Shown: positions 50,047 through 59,994 of the stretch, piece after piece | How positions within the stretch are numbered: the first letter of the stretch is position 1 | Layout: each line of letters starts with the position of its first letter | DNA from: Citrus sinensis | Taxonomy: Eukaryota > Streptophyta > Magnoliopsida > Sapindales > Rutaceae | Assembly: GCF_022201045.2 (NCBI RefSeq) | Contig: NC_068557.1 | Location: 8,246,001-8,310,000 of the forward strand | Length of the DNA stretch: 64,000 bases | Reading direction: 5' to 3' | Notes under the pieces: model-generated | What the model was told of the DNA's origin: nothing | What the model saw: the letters and a program-made list of their open reading frames with translations, nothing else | The model's database searches: none | Program-made: the position numbers and the translations under genes

Positions 50047-51850
50047 CTAGCAAGGAATGAATACTACCATGTGGTTGAGACTGCTGCATATGACAAGATG
50101 ATATCGGCGCTTCTTAGATGCACTTCGCAGCTTTTCCTTTGGTGAAACTTGTGGGGAAGTAGCTGGCAATGTCTTTTTCTTTTTCATTATTGGGCTGGTG
50201 AGAGGAGTTGCGGCTGGGGTAGGTTGTGTGGTTGACACCGATCTAGTCCGTTTTAGTTGTGGCGAGGTTGTTGTAATAGTACTTTTAGACGTACTGCCTT
50301 TTTTTTGCTGGAATGTCGCGGACTAGTACGAACAAGTTGACTAGGAGTTTGCTGTGGAGGGATTGGCGTTGATGCATCAGTTGCCTGACCCTCAGCTGTG
50401 ATGGCAGCAATGATATTAAGTAGCTACTTCGCTTCTGCAGGTGTAGGCGTAACTTTGGTTGCTGTAGCAGCTAGCTCTGCATCGATTTACTTCATCTCAT
50501 CTTCAGAGGCTGAAGGTGTTGCTATTTTTGCCTTGCCCTTGCCTTTGCCCTTGTCCGCAAGGACTGGAATAAGAGGTTCCTCATCAGGGTCTTCCTCTTC
50601 CTCTTCTTGAATAATGTGTCTTTTCCTGGTTTTGGAATGAGTTGGGATGGAAGGTTCCTTACGTTCTTTTTCAGAGTTGTCCTCTGCCTCTATGGGTGAG
50701 TTAACAATCGCAGACTTATCACATTCTTCCTCAGGTTGATCAGATGGTTCAGCATCTTCTGATTATACCTCTGCTTATGGTTCGACTGCAGCTTCTTCTT
50801 CTGGTTCATATGTGGCAGTGGCTTCCTTACTGGCTTCTGCTGGAGAACCTGTGGTGTTGGTGTCAAAATTGTACTGATGGAGTAATGAATCAGGGAAGTT
50901 CTGGTGTGTGTGTTTCATGTACTAAGCAAATTGGTGTAGTTGGTTGTTCAGGTGCTGTAGATAGCTCCAAAACCGATCGTTCTCCCTTTGCTGAGCTTCA
51001 GCACATTAAGTTATACTGGTGCTGAGTGCCTGGATTGTTTGTTCTAAACCAATAGCTTGTTTTGCTTCTATTACAGCAGTTGGTTCAGTTGTTGGTTCAG
51101 TTGTTGTTCCAGCACTCTCAATGGTACATGCCGTAAAAGCACTATCGCTCTTGACATGTTCATCTCTCGCGTCAAGATGAACACCGAATACTACACAGAT
51201 GCTAGTGATGAGTGAAGGAAATAGCAAGGCAGCAGTTTTGTGATTCTTAACTGCACAATCCCTGATTTCTTTTTCGATGATGTTACCCACATCTATGGGT
51301 AGCCCTCGAACAATGACATATAACAAGACCAACTTTTCTTGTGAAACCGTAGTAGTGTGAGTGGTTGGATAAGCCTAGATTTCAGAAATTTCACCCACAC
51401 CTTAGCAATAGGTTTCAAATCTATCTTATTAACTACACGCCCTTCATCATTAGCCCATGATGCCCCTTCGATTGTGAGAGTTGTGAAGATGGTGTTCCAT
51501 TTTTTTGGGGTCAATTTATCAAACAATTTGGCATACTCACAATTAATTTCAGCAGGTAAATTATAAAAAAAATATTTATAACGTAGGAGTCTAATGAAAC
51601 CAGTGTGTTTCTTACCCAAACGTTGTGCTGATCAGGGCTTACCAAATTGGCGTAAAATTCCTTGACTACTGGTAGCACAAGATCTCGAAGTGGTTGCAAA
51701 ATTCCAACCATCCACGTTTTGCTACTGCATTATGTATTATTTGCAAAATTTCGATGAGTCGTTCTGAAAAATGAAACCCTTTTTCTTCCAGAATTTTACG
51801 CGGCTCTATAAATTCTTCATATTTTTCTTCGGCATGGTAACTCTAGAAGC
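50047..51850 (-). pseudogene. Env-position ORF of the minus-strand element (putative plant transposon protein domain)
   Basis: Downstream of integrase on the same strand, broken frames read AEEKYEEFIEPRKILEEKG, EFYANLVSPDQHNVWVR, LTPKKWNTIFTTLTIEGASW, then VIVRGLPIDVGNIIEKEI and LLFPSLITSICVVFGV. This is the conserved domain found after pol in Athila/Tat elements (often labelled putative plant transposon protein). A Thr/Pro/Lys-rich tail follows to about 50047 (TPLTSPIMKKKKTLPATSPQ). Several frameshifts separate the parts, so it is a pseudogene. The original role of this protein is not established. Confidence 0.75.
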
Positions 51851-52660
51851 ATGAAGGATGTTTTAGGTGGCTGGCTGTTTTCTTATACCTTGGCAGTGCT
51901 ATAACAGTAACAACTTGAGGCTAATGTCCCTGAGAGTAAAATGAGAAAAAGATGTTAAGACTTATGAGAGTTGTACTTGCGAAGCAGATGGGGAATAATG
52001 TCGTAGATCACTATGCACAGTGACTTCCTTTTATAGTGGACTTTAATTGAAGATAAATTCGATAACTAAAGATAAATTAGGGAAGAAAATATTTTGAATT
52101 TAATGTGTATATCCCTAAAATATAGGCCAGCAAAATTAATGCATTAATTTCGGAGATTTTTTCGCAATTGCTTTCCAAATCCATGCCGCCATCTGTCATG
52201 ATTTATCTCCAACAGTAAGTGAGAGGCTTCAATTTTTTAATTTACTGTAACCGTAATATTGGGTACTGCAGCACCCATTTGCTTGCTCTAGTAACGATTA
52301 CATACTATATGCCAATACCCTCTGACACGTGGCTCGCCTTTGCACTCTGCCATCATACAACCTCACTTGTCAATATGGGATGCAAATGCCACACATACTT
52401 CCTACAAAAACTAATTTAATTCTAAAAATAATTAAAAATAAAGAGATCAAATGATAGCACAAGTAAAGAATGCAATAATGTGAAAAGATAAAACTAAGCA
52501 ACTTGAATTGAAGAACAAGATTAAATAAAATGGAAGAGAGAGAGAGCCGTCAACAAAACCAAAGATGATCAAACTTAGTTTAAGGTGGCTGTCTCCACAA
52601 TGGGCTGCCTCTTATTGAGCGCTTGATTTAAGGTCCTTCAGTCTGACCTTCTTTCACTGC

Positions 52661-54061
52661 TCAATAGTTGGGTTCTTTAAGGAGTAAAACCTCCTTTGAA
52701 CAATCTGCCGCTGGGTGTATGTAATGCTTAACCCTGTGTCCATTAATTTTAAATTCGTGACCTATTTGTTCATCTAGAAGATCAACAGCTCCATAAGGAC
52801 AAAATTTTAACAGCCTAAAAGGTCCAGACCATCGTGATTTTAACTTCCCTGGAAATAATCTTAGTCTTGTATTATAGAGCAGCACTAGTTGACCAGGGCT
52901 GAATTGCCTGTGTTGAATATGCTTATTGTGCCAGTGTTTTGTCTTCTCTTTATAAATTCTTGCATTTTCATATGAAAATAGTCGTAATTCATCAAGCTCA
53001 CAAAGTTGAAGCTTCATTTGCTCTGCTGCAACATGAATATCCCAATTTAATTTCTTCAGTGCCCAGTGTGCTTTATGCTCTAGCTCTAGTGGCAAATGAC
53101 AAGCCTTCCCATAAACAATTCGATAAGGAGACATGCAAAGTGGAGTTTTGTATGTTGTTCTGTATGCTCATAGGGAGTCATGTAATTACAAAGACTAATC
53201 TTTCCTTGTTGGGTTTACCACTTTTTCTAAGATCTTTTTAATTTCTCTATTGGACACTTCAGCCTGACCATTGGATTGAGGGTGATATGTTGTTGCTAAC
53301 TTGTGTCTGACTCCATATTTTACCATAGCTGCAGCAAAGATTTTGTTGCAAAAATGAGTATTCTCATCACTAATAATTGCTCTAGGAGTGTCAAACCTGG
53401 AAAAAATATTTTTCTGAAGAAAAGCCACCACTATTTTAGCATCATTGGTAGGTAATGCTGCAGCTTCTACCCACTTGGAGACATAATCCACAGAAATAAA
53501 GATATACAAGTTCCCAAAGGATGGTGGAAAAGGTCCCATGAAATCTATTCCCCATACATCAAAAACTTCCACTTCCAGAATGTTGGTCAATGGCATTTCA
53601 TGTCTTTTAGTTATATTCCCTGTTCTTTGACACTTGTCACAATATTTAATAAATTCATAAGCATCTTTAAAAATAGTAGACCAGTAATAACCTGATTGCA
53701 AAACTTTAACAGTTGTTTTGTAACCAACAAAATGTCCTCCATATGCTGCAGCATGGCATGACTCCAGTATGTGGAGAATTTTTCCTTCTGAAGCACATAT
53801 TCGTATTACTTGATCTGAGCACAACTTATATAAATATGGGTCATCCCACTGATAACTTCTAGCATCATGAAGAAATTTCTTTTTCTCTTGAAACTTCAGC
53901 TCAGGTGGTAGCAACCCACTTACTAAATAGTTAGCAAAATCTGCATACCATGGAGATCCGGACTGCTGCAGCATCTGTGCTTGTTGAACTACCAACAACT
54001 GTTCATCAGGAAAAGTTTTAGTGATGTATTTCCTTGTCAATGTACTTGTGTCTGCTTCCAA
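52661..54061 (-). pseudogene. Integrase region of the minus-strand Athila-type pol
   Basis: The fragment at 53195-54061 carries the zinc-binding segment ([14 protein letters not shown]) and the catalytic core with [14 protein letters not shown] and [19 protein letters not shown]. The second catalytic segment reads ISDENTHF, where the plus-strand copy has ISDGGAHF. The frame breaks near 53195 and continues at 52661-53134 with the C-terminal part ([31 protein letters not shown]). The break makes it non-functional. Confidence 0.88.
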
Positions 54062-54729
54062 TCACGACAGGTGGTCTGCTACTTGATTCTCAGTCCCCTT
54101 TCTATCTTTAATTTCCAGATCAATTTCTTGAAGCAATAAAATCCATCTGATTAATCTTGGTTTGGCATCCTTATTTGAAATTAAGTATTTGATGGTTGCA
54201 TGGTCTGTGTATACAGTCACTTTAATACCTACCAAGTAAGCTCTGAATTTATCAAAAGTAAATACTACTGCTAGCAATTCTTTCTCTGTAGTGTGTAATT
54301 GACTTGAGTTTGAGTAAGAGTTTTACTTACATAGTATATGGAGTGAAAAACTTTATCCTTTCTTTGTCCTAATATTGCTCCCACAGAATGATCACTAGCA
54401 TCACACATAAGTTCAAATGGTAAAGTCCAGTCTGGAGATATAACTACTGGAGCAGTGATCAAAGCTTTTTGTAATTCTCCAAATACTTGAAGACAATCTT
54501 TGTCAAAGTGAAAGAGCTTGTCATGTTCCAACAATGAGTATAATGGTTTAGCTACCTTGGAAAAATTCTTAATGAATCTCCTGTAAAATTCAGCATAACT
54601 CAAAAAACTCCTGATACCCTTTATTAAAGTTGGAGGTGGCAGTTTATCTATTACCTCTATCTTGGCTTTGTCTACCTCAATGTCATTCTTGGATACCTTA
54701 TGACCCAGCATTATTTCTTCTTGCACCAT
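54062..54729 (-). pseudogene. RNase H region of the minus-strand Athila-type pol
   Basis: Two frames (54271-54729 and 54062-54277) read the connection domain (GIRSFLSYAEFYRRFIKNFS) and RNase H ([40 protein letters not shown]). The conserved Asp positions of RNase H are visible. A frameshift lies near 54275, and another in an A7 run at about 54739-54745. Confidence 0.85.
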
Positions 54730-54745
54730 GAAATGACATTTTTTT

Positions 54746-55848
54746 CTAATTGAGTATTAAGTTAGTCATCTCACATCTTTTAAGAACTTCTTCCAAGTTG
54801 TGTAAACAGTCATTGTATGTCTCTCCAAAAACTGAGAAGTCATCCATGAAAACTTCTAAAGTCTGCTCTACCATATCAGAAAAAATAGACATCATGCATC
54901 TGTGAAAAGTTGTTGGAGCATTGCACAACCCAAAGGGCATTCTTCTGAAGGCAAATGTTCCATAAGGACAAGTAAATGTAGTCTTCTCCTGATCCTCTGG
55001 CGCTATAGCAATCTGGTTGTAGCCTGAATACCCATATAAGAAACAATAGTATTGTTTTCCAGCAAGTCTGTCCAACATCTGATCTATGAATAAAAGTGGG
55101 AAGTGGTCTTTTCTTATGGCTTTGTTGAGTTTCCTGTAATCCATACATACTCTCCATCCAGTCACTGTCCTTGTAGGAATAAGTTTATCCCTCTCATTAG
55201 CTATTAATGTTATCCCTCCCTTTTTGTAACACATTGAACTGGGCTCACCCACGAACTATCTGATATTGGGTATATGATTCCAACATCCAACCATTTGATG
55301 ATTTCCTTCTTCACCACTTCTTTCATAATAGGATTCAACCTTCTCTTGTGCTCTACCGAATTGCTGTAGCAATCTTCTAACAAGATTTTATGCATGCATA
55401 TTGATGGGCTTATCCCCTTAATGTCTGCCATGGTCCATTCAATTGCTCTTCTATATTTTCCAAGCAAATCTATTAGACTCTGTTCTTGACCTGCATCCAA
55501 AGTGGAAGAAATGATTACAAGGAGTGTGTTGTTTTGACCAAGATAAATATACTTTAAATGTAAAGGTAACAATTTTAATTCAAGACTAGGAGGTGATTCA
55601 ATAGATGGTAAAGTTATTTTTACTTCCCTGTCTGAAAGATTCATATGCTCAATAAACCTGTTGTGACTGTCAGATTGCTTTTCTTCCATCCAATCTATCT
55701 GATTTGCTGCAACATCTTCCTCTTTTACATCCTCAAATGTGGTGACTTTGTTGATTTCATTACTGCAGCATCTGTCCATTCTGTTTGTTACAACAAAATC
55801 CACGACACTTAGAAAATTATAATCTTCTACTTCATCAGGGCTCCTCAT
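54746..55848 (-). pseudogene. Reverse transcriptase region of the minus-strand Athila-type pol, active-site mutation
   Basis: Frames 55210-55848 and 54746-55252 cover the protease-RT spacer and reverse transcriptase. RT motifs include GWRVCMDYRKLNKA, the first catalytic block read as [30 protein letters not shown] and FMDDFSVFG. The usual Asp in [11 protein letters not shown] is Tyr here, so the catalytic site is lost, although the FMDD pair remains. The frame ends at a TAG (54746-54748) where the plus-strand copy has Trp. Confidence 0.9.
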
Positions 55849-55902
55849 AGTCTCTAGTACATTAAATGTGACTTGCTAATCATTCACTCTCATAGTAAGC
55901 TC

Positions 55903-56172
55903 TCATTTTTGCACATCTATTAGAATCTTTCCAGTTGTTAAAAAAGGTCTTTCAAGTATAATAGGTAGCTCTTTATCAGCTTCAAAGTCTAGTACAATGA
56001 AGTCTACTGGGAAGATGAATTTGTCAACCTTCACCAGTACATCCTCAATTTTTCCTTTAGGGTATGCATGAGATCTGTCAGCTAATTGCAAAGTGACTGT
56101 TGTTGGTCTGCATTCCTCTACTCTCAGCTGCTTAAATACAGATAATGACATCAAATTAATACTAGCTCCCAA
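55903..56172 (-). pseudogene. Aspartic protease region of the minus-strand Athila-type element
   Basis: The frame reads GASINLMSLSVFKQLRVEEC, then LQLADRSHAYPKGKIEDVLV and PIILERPFLTTGK, the retropepsin-like protease of plant gypsy elements. The residues just before GAS place the DLGA active-site motif at the left of this frame, partly outside it. Confidence 0.85.
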
Positions 56173-56229
56173 GTCACAAAGTGCTTTGCCAGCATGCCTA
56201 GTTCCTATAGAGCAGGGTATTGTAAAACT

Positions 56230-57220
56230 TCATGGATCTTTCGCTTTTGTAGGAATCTTACTTTGGAGCATATGACTGCTTTCCTGTGTTAAAGCAACAG
56301 TTTCAAACTCTCCCAGCCTTCTCTTTTGTGCCAAGATGTCTTTTAGAAATTTCACATAATTTGACATTTGCTCTAAAGCTTCCACAAAATGTATATTTAT
56401 GTGTAATTGCTTCAGCACTTCCAGGAATTTGCTGAACTGCTTATCTTGTGTTTGCTTCTGAAACCTCTGTGGGAAAGGTGGTGGATGTCTAAACTGTTGG
56501 GTAGCTTCAGGAGGTACCAAACTCTGTTTGTTTGGTTTGGTGTAGGTCGTGGCTACTGGTGTTGCAACTTTTTTTTCAACATGTTCTGGTGGAATTCCCT
56601 CTGCAGTTGTTATAGCTTGACCCATGTAACCAGTGTCTTGATGGGGGGATTATTGTGACATGCTTCCATTTTGAGGTGGTTTTGTGATGAATTGAATTCC
56701 ATCCAATTTTTGGGCACATCAACTGGGATATCAATATTCTTTCCAGATCTCAAATTAATTACTTTGCAATGTTCTTTACCCTCTCTCTTAGAGTCTTCTG
56801 TGTTGCTAGGTAAGCTTCCTTGAGTTCTGTTATTCATTGCTGTGGCAAATTGTCCCATTTGGCTTTCTAAGTTTCTTAAGGATACAGCTTGACTCTACAC
56901 AATTGCTTCATTCTTTGCAACGTATTTCTTAATCAGTGCTTCCAGTGAAGTGATTGGATCCTAACTGATATGTTTTTGCCCCTGACTCTGCTAATGAAAA
57001 CCAAATGGTTGTGTGTTCCTATTTTGTCCATTTACTGCTGGAGCATTTCGATTCTGACTGCTCTATGAGAAATTTGGGTGTTGTTTCCATCCAAGGTTGT
57101 AAGTATTTGAATATGGTTTGTTCTGAGGCTGTCGATTGAAATTACCCACATAGTTTACTGATGCTGGATTTTCAAGATAATTATCAAAGTCATGTTCTTC
57201 ACCACAGTATACATGTTGAG
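56230..57220 (-). pseudogene. C-terminal gag of the minus-strand Athila-type element, truncated
   Basis: Frames 56230-56625 and 56610-56858 and the upstream stretch to 57220 read a gag tail: VYCGEEHDFDNYLENPASVN (a zinc-knuckle remnant with a Cys replaced by Tyr), GWKQHPNFS, then a TAG at 57063-57065 and several more stops. The N-terminal gag and 5' LTR are absent because the plus-strand element begins exactly at 57221. Confidence 0.82.
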
Positions 57221-58597
57221 TGTTAGAAAATGCATATTTATAAAGGAGAAAACCGTCATTTTACATTTTAAGTCTTACTAACAACCCTTACTTTTATATA
57301 TTTAACCTTCTTGTGATTTAATTACATGTGTTTTATTTTAATTAAGTATTTTATGTATTTTAGGGGCATTATAGTCATTTCACAATAAAGGAGAGATCAG
57401 ACGGCAAAACGGACATCACTTTTGAACTCAGGACGGTCGAAAACCTTAGGAGGAGCATAAAAGGAAAAATGGCACTATTCACATGTACGGTACTATTCAC
57501 GTGTACGGTACTGTATACGTTACTGGTCACGACACTGTTCACATAGACGGATGATGACGTGGCATTGACCGATGATGTGGCATTGACTGATGAGGTGTCA
57601 CGATCCTGTTGGACTAAAATTCTTATGTATTGTTGATGGTGACGTGGCAGCATATCAGTGGACGAAAAATCTCGCGTACGGTGCATGCATCACACAGGAT
57701 TATTTTCAACCAAACCGCGTTACTGTTCATCCGGGTCAAACCGCGTTACTGTTCAAAGTCGGGTCAAACCGTGTTACTGTTCATCCGCGTGGTCAAACCG
57801 TGGACTGTTGACTGATGACGTGGCGCAATCCTGAGCGTCCAAACTGTTTTTAATCCGATGGCCATGATTTACTCCATGTATCTATAAAAAGGGGGCCTCC
57901 CCCCCCTAATTGGATATCTCTGAATCCATTTTTGGGATCCATTTTCTGTAATTCCCTCTCCATCTTGTATTTTCTTCGTATTTTAATAAATTCTCATTTT
58001 GCCCCTAGTTCAACTATGAGTGGCTAATTTTCTTTCAAGCTTGGGTTGAAGGTGAAGTCTCAACATGTGTCATGGGCTTAATTTGGTAAATTTATTTTCT
58101 CTTCCCCTCTAATTTTTGTGGATGTTTTGACTTCTCGTCGACAAATAATAATAGTCTTGTCTAGATACCGCCTTGGTTACACCGGCTCTCTAGTATAAGG
58201 TTATTATTATCTGGCACGATAAGCCCTTAGCACCATATTGATTAGAGCGTGGTTCATGAGGTGTGGATTCCCCCCTCATGATTTAATTGGCATTAATAAG
58301 GAATATTTAGCCCATGATGCATGTTGATACGGATCCAGATACCCAAGTACGTCATTTCAATAGAATTCTCTTCAATTTCTTCTCGCCATTTCAATACCAA
58401 TTTTAGAATTTATTCTCGCCATTTTAATTTAAGTTGTAGCATATTCCAAATCATTTCCACCACAAATCCAATCATCCATTCACAAAATTAATTCTACACA
58501 ATTAAAATCCACCTCCTCGTGGGATCGACACTCGTCACCATTGATCTATACTATAATAGATTCGTGCGCTTGCGAGTACATTAAAATTTGCACAACA
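57221..58597 (+). mobile_element. 5' LTR (1377 bp) of the plus-strand Athila-type element
   Basis: It runs from TGTTAGAAAA to GCACAACA, with TG and CA ends, and is followed by a tRNA-Asp-type primer-binding site. A TATA box (CTATAAAAAG, 57882-57891) marks the likely transcription start. U3 contains short tandem repeats (about 57475-57510 and 57711-57800, units with TACTGTTCA and CAAACCG). The five bases before it are TTGAG (57216-57220), the expected target-site half. Small frames in both strands here are shadows. Confidence 0.88.
57882..57891 (+). promoter_or_regulatory. LTR TATA box
   Basis: CTATAAAAAG about 660 bp into the LTR, followed by a GC-rich stretch, fits the pol II promoter of the element. 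Confidence 0.65.
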
Positions 58598-58603
58598 AGT
58601 TTT

Positions 58604-58621
58604 TGGCGCCGTTGCCGGGGA
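58604..58621 (+). other. Primer-binding site, tRNA-Asp type
   Basis: TGGCGCCGTTGCCGGGGA lies 6 bp after the LTR end. It is largely complementary to the 3' end of plant tRNA-Asp and is the form common in Athila-group elements. Confidence 0.85.
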
Positions 58622-58947
58622 GGTAAGTAATTTTAATTCATAGAATTAATTTTTGTGAATAATTTCTTTTATTTGTTTTCTTGTATTTTTTTTATTATTA
58701 AAAAAAAAGAAAAAAAAAGTGAATCTACATTTAAAGGTTAGTATTTCTTTTCTTTTTCTCTTCTTTAAAATTTTGTAATTTAATTTTCCATTTATTTTTC
58801 TTTGTAATTTTTTTTTGTTTATCTTATTAATTTAATTTTTAGTTAATTTCTTTCACGTATTTATTTTTGTGTATTTTTATAGAAAGGTTGTAATAGCGCA
58901 ATAAGGTTAGTATCGTAATTTCTTCCTCTTCTTTATTTTTATTTGTT
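58622..58947 (+). mobile_element. AT-rich leader of the plus-strand Athila-type element
   Basis: A T-rich stretch between the primer-binding site and the gag frame, with no other feature. It separates the primer-binding site from the first ATG of the gag frame. Confidence 0.6.
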
Positions 58948-59994
58948 TTGTTTGCATCTTTATTTTTATTTTATTTATTTTGCATGCATGGTCGTAGGTC
59001 ATTATTACCTAATCTTGAACCTATAGACCTTGAATTAGAAAAAACACTTCGCACACAAAAGCACATTAAAAATAAATTTGAAATGGATTTGCAACCACAA
59101 GAGAGGCCATTTAAGGACTACTTCAGTCCTTTAGCTAATTTGAGCACATCATGCATAAGATACCCTAATGTAGCTGCTAGGAGCTTTGAACTAAAACCTA
59201 GTGTGCTAAATTGTCTCCCCACATTTTATGGCCTAGAAAATGAGGATCCATATAATCATCTGAACGATTTTCATGCCATTTGTCAAACTTTTAAATATGA
59301 AAATTTTTCAGACGATGATGTTAAACTTAGACTATTCCCATTTTCTTTAAAGGATAGGGCTCGTTCATGGCTTAATACATTGCCTGCTAATAGCATTGCA
59401 TCATGGGAACAAATGGTTACAAAATTTTTGAATAAATATTTCCCAGTACATAAAACCAATGCTATTCGCAGGGAAATCTCGGAGTTTACCCAGAGAGAGG
59501 ACGAGCAATTTTTCGAAACATGGGAGCGATTCAATGGGCTACTCTTGAAGTGTCCACATCATGGGTACGAGAAATGGCACCAATGCCAATACTTTTTGGA
59601 AGGATTATTGCCGAATGTGCAAGAATGGCTAATGGCAACGAGTGGAGGAGAGCTAATGTCAAAAAGTGCATCAGAGATTTGGGAATTCTTCCAGCGACAA
59701 GCGGATAATTCCCAACAACGGAGTCGATCACTCAGGAATACTAGAAGAATTAAGGGAGTGAATGAGGTTCAAATTGGCGAATCAAGTTCAGAAATTAAAG
59801 AAGTCAAAGCGATAATTGAAGGTCTCTCTCGACAAATAGCATCATTATCGACTGCTAAATCAACAGAGCCACATGACCATGACTCATACTCAGATCAAGC
59901 CAATGCCATAGGTGTAATGAGAAAGCCATCAAATTACAACCCATACTCCAACACATATAACCCTGGATGGAGAGACCACCCCAATTTTTCATGA
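58948..59994 (+). CDS. Gag of the plus-strand Athila-type element, ending at a TGA
   Basis: 348 codons. The first ATG may lie too far upstream; MDLQPQERPFKDYFSPLAN (59083) is an alternative start. The central part has the plant Retrotrans_gag domain (VKLRLFPFSLKDRARSWLNT, WEQMVTKFLNKYFP, FFETWERFNGLLLKCPHHG). The usual Cys-His zinc knuckle expected before the QANAIG segment is not visible: the protein runs TEPHDHDSYSDQANAIG without cysteines. The frame ends at TGA 59992-59994 right after HPNFS, but the same frame is open beyond it, so this is probably a gag-pol polyprotein interrupted by one nonsense change. Confidence 0.85.
   Translation: MFASLFLFYLFCMHGRRSLLPNLEPIDLELEKTLRTQKHIKNKFEMDLQPQERPFKDYFSPLANLSTSCIRYPNVAARSFELKPSVLNCLPTFYGLENEDPYNHLNDFHAICQTFKYENFSDDDVKLRLFPFSLKDRARSWLNTLPANSIASWEQMVTKFLNKYFPVHKTNAIRREISEFTQREDEQFFETWERFNGLLLKCPHHGYEKWHQCQYFLEGLLPNVQEWLMATSGGELMSKSASEIWEFFQRQADNSQQRSRSLRNTRRIKGVNEVQIGESSSEIKEVKAIIEGLSRQIASLSTAKSTEPHDHDSYSDQANAIGVMRKPSNYNPYSNTYNPGWRDHPNFS

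Noticed and set aside
53195..57220. Possibility that the two Athila-type elements are the arms of one large inverted structure
   Set aside because: Their coding sequences are clearly diverged, with different LTRs, stop patterns and gag sequence, and the junction at 57221 is a proper LTR end, so they are two separate elements.
57375..57815. Frames on both strands within the plus-strand LTR
   Set aside because: They arise from short tandem repeats in the LTR; no known LTR-encoded protein matches.
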